Assembly: GCA_045654685.1 (NCBI GenBank)
Contig: JAZONV010000129.1
Location: 1 to 61,077 of the forward strand
Direction: 5' to 3'
Length of the DNA stretch: 61,077 nt
DNA from: RGIG1828 sp045654685
GTDB lineage: Bacteria; Bacillota; Clostridia; UMGS1810
The notes under the pieces were generated by a model. That model searched no databases and had not been told where the DNA came from. It saw only the letters and a program-made list of their open reading frames with translations. Positions 24,614 to 32,829 of this stretch are shown here, one piece after another; within the stretch, counting starts at the first letter, position 1; the number at the start of each line of letters is the position of its first letter. The position numbers and the translations under genes are program-made.

Positions 24614-25525
24614 ATGCAAAAGAAAAATCAGTTGATAGGTACATTATTTCTGCTCGGTGCGGCAATACTTTGGGGTGCATCTTTTGTGTTTCAAAATGAA
24701 GGGGCACAGATGATTGATCCCATTGCTTTCAATGGACTCAGAAGTCTTCTTGGTTCTTTAGCACTTCTCCCCGTAATATTTGTGCTTGGATTAATAAACA
24801 GAAAAAAAGGTACATATGTAAAGAAAAGTAATGCTGATAAAAAGATGCTCGTAAAAGGCGGATTTTTTTGCGGACTTGCTCTTTGTGTGGCAGGAACTCT
24901 TCAGACTCTTGGAATAGAGCAGGGGGCAGGAGAGTCGGGATTCATCACCACCATATACATTGTTTTTGTTCCTATTCTCGGAATTTTCCTTCGTCAGAAG
25001 ATTCAGGGAAGAGTGTGGATAGCGGTGATGATGTGTATCACGGGACTATATCTTCTTTGCGGAAGTTTTGCACTCAACATAAATCAGATATATCTTCTCC
25101 TATGTGCATTCTTCTTTGCTATTCACATTCTTGTAATTGACTATTTTGCCCCGAAAGTTGACGGCGTATGGCTTTCATGTCTGCAATTTTTGGTTGTGGG
25201 AATCATTGACATGTTAATAATGATTTTCCGTGATATGCCGACTATTGCTGATGTTATGGGATGCTTTTGGCCTCATCTTGCATATATGGGATTTGTGTCA
25301 TGTGCAATGGCATACACATTTCAGATAATAGGACAAAGACACGTGTCTGCAACATTGGGTGCGCTGTTGATGAGTCTTGAATCTGTGTTTTCTGTCCTTG
25401 CAGAATGGGTACTCCAGGGGAACCTTTTGGGAACATCAAAAATTATCGGTTGTGTAATTATTTTTGCCGCCATAGTTTTGGTTCAGCTTCCCGACAAAAT
25501 TTTCATCTATAAAAAGAAAATATAA
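24614..25525 (+). CDS. EamA/DMT family transporter
   Basis: 303 residues with ten hydrophobic segments in two EamA repeats. Repeat 1 begins LLGAAILWGASFVFQNEGA and repeat 2 ends AEWVLQGNLLGTSKIIGCV. Such proteins export amino acids or metabolites. It starts 15 bases after metY, so efflux of a sulfur amino acid is a possible but unproven role. Last gene before a terminator. Confidence 0.85.
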   Translation: MQKKNQLIGTLFLLGAAILWGASFVFQNEGAQMIDPIAFNGLRSLLGSLALLPVIFVLGLINRKKGTYVKKSNADKKMLVKGGFFCGLALCVAGTLQTLGIEQGAGESGFITTIYIVFVPILGIFLRQKIQGRVWIAVMMCITGLYLLCGSFALNINQIYLLLCAFFFAIHILVIDYFAPKVDGVWLSCLQFLVVGIIDMLIMIFRDMPTIADVMGCFWPHLAYMGFVSCAMAYTFQIIGQRHVSATLGALLMSLESVFSVLAEWVLQGNLLGTSKIIGCVIIFAAIVLVQLPDKIFIYKKKI

Positions 25526-25533
25526 CACATATT

Positions 25534-25589
25534 AAAACAGCAACCTGAACTCCGACGCAAAAGCGTGGGGAGTCAGGTTGCTGTTTTTA
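25534..25589 (+). terminator. Terminator after the EamA gene
   Basis: AAAACAGCAACCTGAACTCC and its near-complement GGAGTCAGGTTGCTGTTTTT, with an inner GACGCAAAAGCGT loop hairpin, then a T run ending at 25588. The A-rich left side may also stop the convergent araC gene. Confidence 0.85.
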
Positions 25590-25616
25590 AGAATACATTA
25601 TTATGCAGACGAGTTC

Positions 25617-26384
25617 TTATTTATTTTTCAGATAAGATGCAGGGGAGATTCCTGTTATTTTTTTGAAAGTTTTTGAAAAATGAAAAACATCGCAATACCC
25701 AAGTTCAGATGCGATTTCAGACACCGAAAAGCACCTGCTTATAAGCATTTCTTTTGCATGCTTTGTTCTCAATAAATCTCTGTATCCGTTTATGGTATAC
25801 CCGGTTTCTTTTAAAAATTTCGAGCGTAAATACGAAATGGATACATTGCAATATTTTGCAATTTCATCTCCTGAAAAGTTTTTTCTGTAGTTTTCGCAAA
25901 TATATTCGGTTGCTTTGTCGCAAATCGTGTCATAAGAATGCTTTTTCATCTCTTTTTTTATTATGCTCACGTAAAGTTCAAGAAGCATAATCCGACATTT
26001 GGTATATGAATCCCAGGAGTGAGTTTGCCATATACGACATATTTCTTTCAATGATTCTATTTGGTTTTCGTTGCATTTTTGCATATATGGAATTTCTACG
26101 GGAAATTCATCACCATCAAAGAAAATGTCATATCCGGATGTTATATATGAGCATGGTAGAGACAGATGAAATTCGTAGCTGTCTCCTTTTCTTACAAGAA
26201 ACAAATCACCCTCATTGACTTTGTGTCGGATTCCTCGGGGATCTATCGTAATCCCTTGTCCTTTTGTTATAAGAACAAAACCGTCAAATGGTCTTTTGCC
26301 ACTTGCAAAATGAAATGATTCTGTTGCATCTTTGTGAACAATCGTATAAATTTTCCCTATTCCAAGTCCTGTAAAGCTATTCAT
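25617..26384 (-). CDS. AraC family transcriptional regulator (divergent from DUF5107 operon)
   Basis: 255 residues from the ATG at 26384, which has GGAGGT upstream. The N-terminal cupin-type ligand domain includes FDGFVLITKGQGI and VNEGDLFLVRKGDSYEF. Two C-terminal helix-turn-helix units follow: SGDEIAKYCNVSISYLRSKF and SVSEIASELGYCDVFHFSKT, ending with the GISPASYLK signature. It is divergent from the DUF5107/glycosidase/GNAT operon and so probably controls it in response to a sugar. Confidence 0.9.
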   Translation of the reverse strand: MNSFTGLGIGKIYTIVHKDATESFHFASGKRPFDGFVLITKGQGITIDPRGIRHKVNEGDLFLVRKGDSYEFHLSLPCSYITSGYDIFFDGDEFPVEIPYMQKCNENQIESLKEICRIWQTHSWDSYTKCRIMLLELYVSIIKKEMKKHSYDTICDKATEYICENYRKNFSGDEIAKYCNVSISYLRSKFLKETGYTINGYRDLLRTKHAKEMLISRCFSVSEIASELGYCDVFHFSKTFKKITGISPASYLKNK

Positions 26385-26471
26385 AAATATTACCTCCACA
26401 TTAAAACTATTATACAACAAAAAAACACCATAATCAATACTTTACTGCTATACACGATGAATAAAAAGTTG

Positions 26472-26530
26472 TTTTGTACAAAAATGTCATACAATCATAC
26501 ATTGAATACCCGGCTTGTATTTCTTATAAT
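26472..26530 (+). promoter_or_regulatory. Promoter and palindrome of the DUF5107 operon
   Basis: TTGAAT at 26502-26507, 17-base spacer, TATAAT at 26525-26530. Upstream, TTTTGTACAAAA (26472-26483) is a perfect 12-base palindrome. The promoter lies after the first possible ATG (26474) and rules it out as a start. Confidence 0.65.
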
Positions 26531-26560
26531 TATGATATAAAAATATGGGAGATGTGTAAA

Positions 26561-28546
26561 ATGATAAAATTTGAAAAATTAATCATGCCTGCCGCATCTT
26601 TGGGAGATTTAAACCCTATGCCTGACATAAGTGACGCAGGATACATTCATGCGAAATATAATACAAGCGAAAAAGTCACTTCCGAAGAAGCAAAATATAT
26701 AGGTGCAGGAAGGATTCATTCTCTTTTGCCGTATCTTATTCAGGATGGATATGACAGAAACAAAAAAAATAAAGCCTATGATGTAGCTATTTTGGAAAAC
26801 AGTCGCATAAAAGCAGTTTTTATTCCCGAACTTGGCGGAAGATTATGGTCCGTATTTGACAAAGAGAAAGGTAAGGACCTTTTGTATGTAAACCCGGTTT
26901 TTCAGCCTTGCAATCTTGCTCTTCGAAATGCATGGTTCAGCGGCGGTGTCGAATTCAATGTGGGCATCCGTGGCCATAATCCGCTTACGTGTTCTCCTCT
27001 TTGGTGTGGAGTTGACAAGTATGAAGACGGAGAGGTTCTTCGTCTTTGGGAGTTTGAAAGAAAAAGAGGGGTTGTATACAGCATAAGTGCGTATCTTCCC
27101 GACAATTCTCCCGTACTATACATAAAATGTAAAATCGAAAATAAAGAACGTGAAACCAAGGATATGTACTGGTGGTCAAACATTGCAGTTCCCGAAGAAA
27201 ATGGAACCCGAATTGTTGCTCCTGCAAATGAGTGTTTCCTGACTCACTATTACGGCGATGATGGCTATCTCATTGACAAAATACCTGTTCCTGTTTTTGA
27301 TAATAATGACATAAGCTATCCTGAAAATATTGCTAATTCAAGAGATTTTTTCTATAAAATCCCAAAGGATGAATACAAATGGATAGCTTCTCCCGATAAA
27401 GACGGATTCGGGCTTTTGCAATGTTCCACGCAAAATCTTTTCGGGAGAAAACTTTTTGTGTGGGGCATGGGAAGAGGAGGAAGACATTGGAACGAATGGC
27501 TTTCAAAAGAAGACTCTTCATATGTGGAAATTCAGGCAGGACTTACAAACACCCAGTTTGAACTGATTCCCATGGAAGGGGAAACCTCGTGGGAATGGAT
27601 AGAAGCATATACAGCATTGGATGTGCCGAAAGAAAAAGTACACGGTGAATATGAAGTAGCTGTTGACACAATAAATGACTACATGCTTTCAAAGATTGGA
27701 AATCCCAATGAAATGACATTCCCGGATGAAAAGAAAAGAATTTCAACCAAGATAATTTTCAAAGGTTCCGACTGGGGTGCTCTTGAAGAGATGGCAAGGG
27801 GAGAAAGAATAAGCGATATTTGTGATTTTGAAAAAACAGAAGATGAAGAAACCAGGGTGTGGACAAATCTTCTTGTGACAAACACATTCCCTGAACCTGA
27901 TATTACAGAAGAACCCAAAAGCTATGTAAAAGGAAAATTCTGGCTTGAAAAACTTCAGAATATTGAGGTTAAAAACTGGTTTTCTCATCTTCATGAGGGA
28001 ATTATAAAATATGAAATCGGTGATAAAAAGAGTGCAAAAGAATCTTTTGAAAAATCTCTCTGTTTAAAAGAAAATCCATGGGCGCTGTCATGTCTTTCTC
28101 TTTTTGCAAAATCTATGGACAAGGATACAGAAAAATCAAAAGAATACATAATTTCAGCACTCAAACTCAAAAACGACAGTCTTCCGATTCTGAAAGAGGC
28201 TGCATTGCAACTCACATCCTACGGGAGCGATGAAAAGTGGATTGAAATATATGATGGTCTTTCAGAAGAACTGAAAGAGAACGGCAGACTAAAAATGTAT
28301 GCGGCAATTGCATATCTTCACCTTGATATGTTGGAGAAATCCTCTGCCATAATAAACGAAAACTTTGTTATGAGTGATATTCGTGAGGGTGAGCTTTCGG
28401 TTTCTCACTATTGGTTTGAACTCTACAGAAAAATATATGCAAAAGAAATGGGGAAAAAATATGATCCCGCAGACAAAGAATTCTGCAAAAAAGCAGATGA
28501 AAAATATCCTCTTCCGAAATCTCTCGATTTCAGAATGAATAGTTAA
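26561..28546 (+). CDS. DUF5107 domain protein with C-terminal TPR-like region
   Basis: 661 residues from the ATG at 26561. Residues about 1-400 form a DUF5107 beta-sandwich related to galactose mutarotase folds: IPELGGRLWSVFDKEKGKDL, LRNAWFSGGVEFNVGIRGH and FVWGMGRGGRHWNEWL are the recognisable blocks. Residues about 450-640 are helical pairs (YEIGDKKSAKESFEKSL, CLSLFAKSMDKDTEKSKEYI) like tetratricopeptide repeats. No signal peptide. DUF5107 proteins are found in many polysaccharide loci; enzymatic function is not established. First gene of an operon with the putative glycosidase 10 bases downstream. Confidence 0.8.
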   Translation: MIKFEKLIMPAASLGDLNPMPDISDAGYIHAKYNTSEKVTSEEAKYIGAGRIHSLLPYLIQDGYDRNKKNKAYDVAILENSRIKAVFIPELGGRLWSVFDKEKGKDLLYVNPVFQPCNLALRNAWFSGGVEFNVGIRGHNPLTCSPLWCGVDKYEDGEVLRLWEFERKRGVVYSISAYLPDNSPVLYIKCKIENKERETKDMYWWSNIAVPEENGTRIVAPANECFLTHYYGDDGYLIDKIPVPVFDNNDISYPENIANSRDFFYKIPKDEYKWIASPDKDGFGLLQCSTQNLFGRKLFVWGMGRGGRHWNEWLSKEDSSYVEIQAGLTNTQFELIPMEGETSWEWIEAYTALDVPKEKVHGEYEVAVDTINDYMLSKIGNPNEMTFPDEKKRISTKIIFKGSDWGALEEMARGERISDICDFEKTEDEETRVWTNLLVTNTFPEPDITEEPKSYVKGKFWLEKLQNIEVKNWFSHLHEGIIKYEIGDKKSAKESFEKSLCLKENPWALSCLSLFAKSMDKDTEKSKEYIISALKLKNDSLPILKEAALQLTSYGSDEKWIEIYDGLSEELKENGRLKMYAAIAYLHLDMLEKSSAIINENFVMSDIREGELSVSHYWFELYRKIYAKEMGKKYDPADKEFCKKADEKYPLPKSLDFRMNS

Positions 28547-28556
28547 GGAGGCAAAA

Positions 28557-30590
28557 ATGAGAATTCCAAAACCTTTTTTACCGGTAAAAATAACAACAGA
28601 AAATCTTTGTCATAAGGTGGATGTTGTGGGAAGAACCTATACCTTTGGCCCTGACGGAATGATACATTCCATTAAAAGCCTTGGTTGCGAGCTTTTGGCA
28701 TCACCCATGAGAATTGTCATGAAAGAGGACGGAAATGATGCAGTCTTCAATGATGACTACAAAAACAATGAAAGCGAAAGTTTCATTCAGTCAAGAAATG
28801 AAGAAAATGCTGTTGTTTGCGGATGCAAACAGTCAGAAAGATTTATAGTTGATTTTACCAACACCGTTAATTATGACGGAAACATAGATATCGATCTTAA
28901 ATTCATGACGAAAGGCCTTACCGTATCTCAGGTTCTCGGCGTAAGTGATATGGAACCTCTAAAATATAAACTTGACAATTTGTGGCTCGAAATCCCTTTG
29001 AAAAAAGAAGTTTGTTCTCTCTATCATTTTTTCAGACGCAATGATGGGGAAATATATTTTTCAGACGGAACCATAAAGGAGCAAACTCTCACATCTGCAA
29101 GCGGATCACTTCCCGAAAAGGATTTTCACGTTCCGTTCCGTCCTCTTTTCTGGCTTGGAAACGAAGATATGGGATTTGGCTGGTCTGCAGAAAATTGTCG
29201 TAACTGGCAAACAGATGACGAAAAAAATGCCATAGAAATCGTTCATAGGGATGATTGTGTCATAATGAGAATTCATCTTCTTGACTCTCATCCCGTAAAT
29301 TGGCAGGGGGATTTAACAAAGGGACCTCATGAATTCTATCCCATATCCTTCAGCTTTTCAGTTCTTGCAACTCCCGTAAAGCCATTCCCCAAAAATCCAT
29401 ATCTTCACAATGCACTTCATCTTGATTGCGGAAAGAAAATAATTGGAAATTATGGAGATTTTTTGAGCGAAAACAATCGTTTCGAAAGATTAAAAGAAAT
29501 GGGTGTGACAACCCTTATTCTTCATGAAAAATGGAATAAGTCACAAAACTGGTTTGAGCTTTCGGAATTCACGGCAAAACAGTTGAGTTTCATAGTGGAA
29601 AAATGCCATTCAATGGGCATAAAAGTTATGCCGTATTTCGGTTATGAAATTTCCACGATGAGCAGAATATGGAATGAACTTTCAGACAAAGTGATATGCA
29701 AAAAACAAGATGGCAAAAATGATGGTGGGTGGTGGCGAGTACCGTTCCAAAGAGCATATATTGCTTGTCAGGCAAGTGAGTATTCGGACCTTTATGCAGA
29801 TGGTGTTATAAGACTTATTGACGAATTCGGACTTGACGGAATATATCTTGATGGACCCGCCTATCCCTGGCCCTGCTATAGCACAGACCACGGTTGCGGA
29901 TGGTATAATGAAAAAGGTGAACTTTGCCCCACATACCCCTTGAAATCTATAAGAAAACTATTTCAAAAGCTCTATAGCGCCGTAAAAGAAAGAGGAGCAA
30001 TGATAAGCGTTCATTCATCCGGCGTTGTGAACTTCACAGCCCTCGGATTTATAGATCAGAACTGGTTTGGTGAAAATCTTCAGTCCGATTTTATGAAAGG
30101 AATCAGAAAGGACGTTGAACTCGACTATTTCCGCGCAGAATATTCGGGAAGAAACATGGGTGTTCCCACAGAATTTATAGCCTATGAAAACCGTCCGCTG
30201 TGGACATTTGAAAATGCACTTTCATGTTCCATTCTTCACGGAATACTTCCAAGGCCCAATGATATTGAATATCCTCTCGAACTTATGAGCGGAGTGTGGA
30301 AGATATTCGATTCTTTCCCCATAGAAAAATCACAATGGATGCCATATTGGGAAAATAATGTACAGACCGGAAATGAAAAAGTTAAGGTGAGCTATTATAA
30401 ATATAAAACATTATCAGAAGAGGATACAATTCTTGCGTTTGTGGTAAATATTTCTCCTGATGATCAGAAAAATGTACATTTGTCATTTGACGAAAATGTG
30501 AGTATGGCAAAGGATATGACGACGGGAGAAGAGATTGGATTTAGTATGGAACTTGATTCATACGGCTACAAAATTCTGTATATCAGATAA
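28557..30590 (+). CDS. Putative glycoside hydrolase (DUF6067-like TIM barrel)
   Basis: 677 residues, no signal peptide. An N-terminal beta domain (to about residue 270) includes PLFWLGNEDMGFGWSAENC. A barrel-like domain follows with EKWNKSQNWFELSEF, GIKVMPYFGYEIS and GLDGIYLDGPAYPWPC; the aspartates of the last block are catalytic candidates. The final 70 residues form a beta sandwich. These blocks resemble DUF6067 and GH36/GH27-like proteins. A cytoplasmic hydrolase acting on imported oligosaccharides is likely; sugar specificity is unknown. Confidence 0.65.
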   Translation: MRIPKPFLPVKITTENLCHKVDVVGRTYTFGPDGMIHSIKSLGCELLASPMRIVMKEDGNDAVFNDDYKNNESESFIQSRNEENAVVCGCKQSERFIVDFTNTVNYDGNIDIDLKFMTKGLTVSQVLGVSDMEPLKYKLDNLWLEIPLKKEVCSLYHFFRRNDGEIYFSDGTIKEQTLTSASGSLPEKDFHVPFRPLFWLGNEDMGFGWSAENCRNWQTDDEKNAIEIVHRDDCVIMRIHLLDSHPVNWQGDLTKGPHEFYPISFSFSVLATPVKPFPKNPYLHNALHLDCGKKIIGNYGDFLSENNRFERLKEMGVTTLILHEKWNKSQNWFELSEFTAKQLSFIVEKCHSMGIKVMPYFGYEISTMSRIWNELSDKVICKKQDGKNDGGWWRVPFQRAYIACQASEYSDLYADGVIRLIDEFGLDGIYLDGPAYPWPCYSTDHGCGWYNEKGELCPTYPLKSIRKLFQKLYSAVKERGAMISVHSSGVVNFTALGFIDQNWFGENLQSDFMKGIRKDVELDYFRAEYSGRNMGVPTEFIAYENRPLWTFENALSCSILHGILPRPNDIEYPLELMSGVWKIFDSFPIEKSQWMPYWENNVQTGNEKVKVSYYKYKTLSEEDTILAFVVNISPDDQKNVHLSFDENVSMAKDMTTGEEIGFSMELDSYGYKILYIR

Positions 30591-30604
30591 AAGAGGTGAG
30601 TGTG

Positions 30605-31756
30605 TTGGAAGTTATAAATCTCAAACAATCCGACTATGATGAAGCTTTGAAACTTTTGAACGATGTTTTTACAATTCAGAACAAAAGAGAAATGGATTTC
30701 GAAAAAGAAATGCCCAAAATTTTTAAAAAGGGTAGTAAAACAATCGAAAATCACTACGGCATAAAAGAAGACGGAAAGCTTGTATCTCTCCTGGGTATAT
30801 ATCCTTTTGATGTGGATATTATGGGAGATGGGTTCAAGTTTGCAACTGTGGGAAACATAGCAACGCATCCTGATTTCTGCGGTAGAGGATATATGAATCA
30901 TCTTGTGAATTTTGCAATGGATGAACTTTCAAAACGTGGATATGACGTATCAAGGCTCGGCGGATTGAGACACAGATATAACAGGTTTGGATATGAAGTT
31001 TGCGGGCAAAAATATTTTTTTGAAATCGGCAATTCTGCAAGGCGAAATTTGTCATATGAAAATATCCGATTCAGGGAAATATCTCCGTATATGAGTGAGG
31101 AAATTTTTTGTTGTATGAATCTCAACAAAAAATCCGGATTTTTTAACATGAGAGAAATGCCTGATTTTACCCAAAGTGTGTATGATACTCTCACAACTTG
31201 GCAAAACAAGCCTTTTGCCGCATATGACGAAAGTGGCCAAATGATAGGGTATATGTGTGTTATGCCCGACAAAACCACCATATCGGAGATAAGGGCAAAA
31301 GACGCAGAAACTTGTAAAAATATGATTTTTTCCTATCAAAAAACAGCAGACAAGAATATTTCCTTTTCCCTTTCTCCGTTTGAAAGAAAAGAAGTCATGT
31401 ATTTTTCATCTGTTGCAGAAAAAGTTTTTTGTACCAATCCCTGCAGTTTTAAAATTATTAATTTTGAAAAAATTGTAGATTCTTTGATGAAACTGAAACT
31501 TAAACATTTTGAAAATCTTGAAACAGGAAGTGTGGTAATCGGCATAGAAGATTATGGTAATGTTGAGATTTTTTCAGATGGAGAAAATGCAGGAAGTAAA
31601 CTGACAGACAAAGCACCTTTTGTAACTCTCAGCAAACTTGATGCACACAGATATCTTTTCGGCCCTGTTCTTCCTTGTATGGTTGCAAAGACAAATCCCT
31701 TCATAACTTCATGGCTTCCTCTTCCTTTTTCATGGAGTGTGCTTGACAGCATGTAA
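30605..31756 (+). CDS. GNAT family N-acetyltransferase (Eis-like, SCP2-type C-terminus)
   Basis: About 383 residues. GAGGTG at 30593-30598 suits the TTG at 30605 (GTG 30602 is close). The N-terminal GNAT domain has the acetyl-CoA loop GNIATHPDFCGRGYMNHLV near residue 85. A second GNAT-like half follows, then a C-terminal sterol-carrier-like domain (VVIGIEDYGNVEIFSDGENA). This is the Eis layout. Eis proteins acetylate amines; why one sits in a glycan operon is unclear, perhaps for amino-sugars. Followed by a terminator. Confidence 0.8.
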   Translation: MEVINLKQSDYDEALKLLNDVFTIQNKREMDFEKEMPKIFKKGSKTIENHYGIKEDGKLVSLLGIYPFDVDIMGDGFKFATVGNIATHPDFCGRGYMNHLVNFAMDELSKRGYDVSRLGGLRHRYNRFGYEVCGQKYFFEIGNSARRNLSYENIRFREISPYMSEEIFCCMNLNKKSGFFNMREMPDFTQSVYDTLTTWQNKPFAAYDESGQMIGYMCVMPDKTTISEIRAKDAETCKNMIFSYQKTADKNISFSLSPFERKEVMYFSSVAEKVFCTNPCSFKIINFEKIVDSLMKLKLKHFENLETGSVVIGIEDYGNVEIFSDGENAGSKLTDKAPFVTLSKLDAHRYLFGPVLPCMVAKTNPFITSWLPLPFSWSVLDSM

Positions 31757-31776
31757 AATATTGGTTATATAAAAAA

Positions 31777-31817
31777 ACCCCCGGCATGATTTTGACTTTT
31801 TCGCCGGGGTATTTTTA
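31777..31817 (+). terminator. Terminator of the DUF5107 operon
   Basis: CCCCGGC (31779-31785) and GCCGGGG (31803-31809) with flanking A and T runs. Confidence 0.8.
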
Positions 31818-31889
31818 TGCTCCAAAAACGATAGAAATCGGAAATATATATTTCGCTGTTAATAGTCAAAAAATTTTTCACAAGGAATA

Positions 31890-31949
31890 GTTTGGACAAT
31901 TATCATGCGAATTTCGGATAGTGACAAATTGATATTTTTGTGTTATGAT
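31890..31949 (+). promoter_or_regulatory. AraC-type activator site and promoter of the SGNH/GH78 operon (block A)
   Basis: GTTTGGACA...ATGCGAA...GGATA lies directly upstream of a weak -35 (GTGACA, 31921-31926), a 17-base spacer and TATGAT (31944-31949). 47 of 60 positions are identical to 35698-35757 ahead of the AraC gene. A poor -35 with a direct-repeat-like element abutting it is typical of AraC-activated promoters. The remaining 31818-32088 leader holds a second dyad and no gene. Confidence 0.7.
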
Positions 31950-31993
31950 AATTTAATTAAATGACTTGAATTTACAATTTTTGAAAGATTTAT

Positions 31994-32025
31994 ACATATG
32001 AAAGTTGTTTCATATGTGATATAAT
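31994..32025 (+). promoter_or_regulatory. Long palindromic operator ahead of a second -10 box
   Basis: ACATATGAAA (31994-32003) and TTTCATATGT (32008-32017) form a perfect 10-bp inverted repeat with a GTTG centre. TATAAT follows at 32020-32025. A dimeric repressor or activator site overlapping the -35 of a second promoter is likely. Confidence 0.55.
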
Positions 32026-32088
32026 TAAGAGTGTGTCCGGTGTATATAGCATCGTAAATCACAAAGACTCCGAAAGGAAGATGCAAAA

Positions 32089-32817
32089 ATGATGAAAATA
32101 GTTGAAAAAATAGTAGAAAAACAAAACGCAAATTCAGCTCATCCGGGAGTTACTGTTGCTTTCCTTGGCGACAGCGTAACCCAGGGATGTTTTGAAATCT
32201 ATAAAAAGACAGAAACCCAGATAGAAACTGTTTTTGACAAAGAAAGTGCATATCACAAATATTTTGCAAAAATCTTTTCCGTTCTGTGTCCATCCGTTCC
32301 TGTGAATATCATAAATGCCGGAATATCCGGTGGAACTGCACCTCACGCATTGGAACGCCTTGAAAGAGATGTTCTTCGTTACTCACCTGATCTGGTAGTT
32401 GTTTGCTTCGGGCTTAACGATTCAAGTTTTGGTATGGAGAAAATAAATGACTACACCGAAAGTCTCAAAAAAATCTTTGACAAAATTAAAGAATCCGGCT
32501 CCGAACTCATCTTCATGACTCCCAATATGAAATGTACAAAAGTGAGTTGCCATATAACAGATGAAGTTTCAAGAGAAATTGCCCAAAATCAGGCGAATGG
32601 ACAGAATGAGGGCGTTATGGATAAATATATTGAATCCGCTCTTGAAATCTGCAAAGAAAAAGACATAATTGTGTGCGATTGCTACAAAAAGTGGAAACGT
32701 CTTGACGAGTGCGGAATAGATGTGACAGAGCTTATGGCAAATAAAATCAATCACCCCTCAAGAGATATGAACTGGCTCTTTGCATATTCTTTGGTGGAAA
32801 CAATATTTTCGGTTTAA
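32089..32817 (+). CDS. SGNH/GDSL hydrolase family esterase
   Basis: 242 residues, no signal peptide. The catalytic serine block is FLGDSVTQG at about residues 24-32, then NAGISGGTA (glycine), FGLNDSSFG (asparagine) and a C-terminal NKINHPSRDM with the catalytic histidine. These four blocks define SGNH hydrolases. In a rhamnosidase operon a carbohydrate acetylesterase removing O-acetyl groups from imported oligosaccharides is the best guess. AAAGGAAG precedes tandem ATGs (32089, 32092). First gene of the unit, 12 bases before GH78. Confidence 0.85.
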   Translation: MMKIVEKIVEKQNANSAHPGVTVAFLGDSVTQGCFEIYKKTETQIETVFDKESAYHKYFAKIFSVLCPSVPVNIINAGISGGTAPHALERLERDVLRYSPDLVVVCFGLNDSSFGMEKINDYTESLKKIFDKIKESGSELIFMTPNMKCTKVSCHITDEVSREIAQNQANGQNEGVMDKYIESALEICKEKDIIVCDCYKKWKRLDECGIDVTELMANKINHPSRDMNWLFAYSLVETIFSV

Positions 32818-32829
32818 AGGAGACCAACT

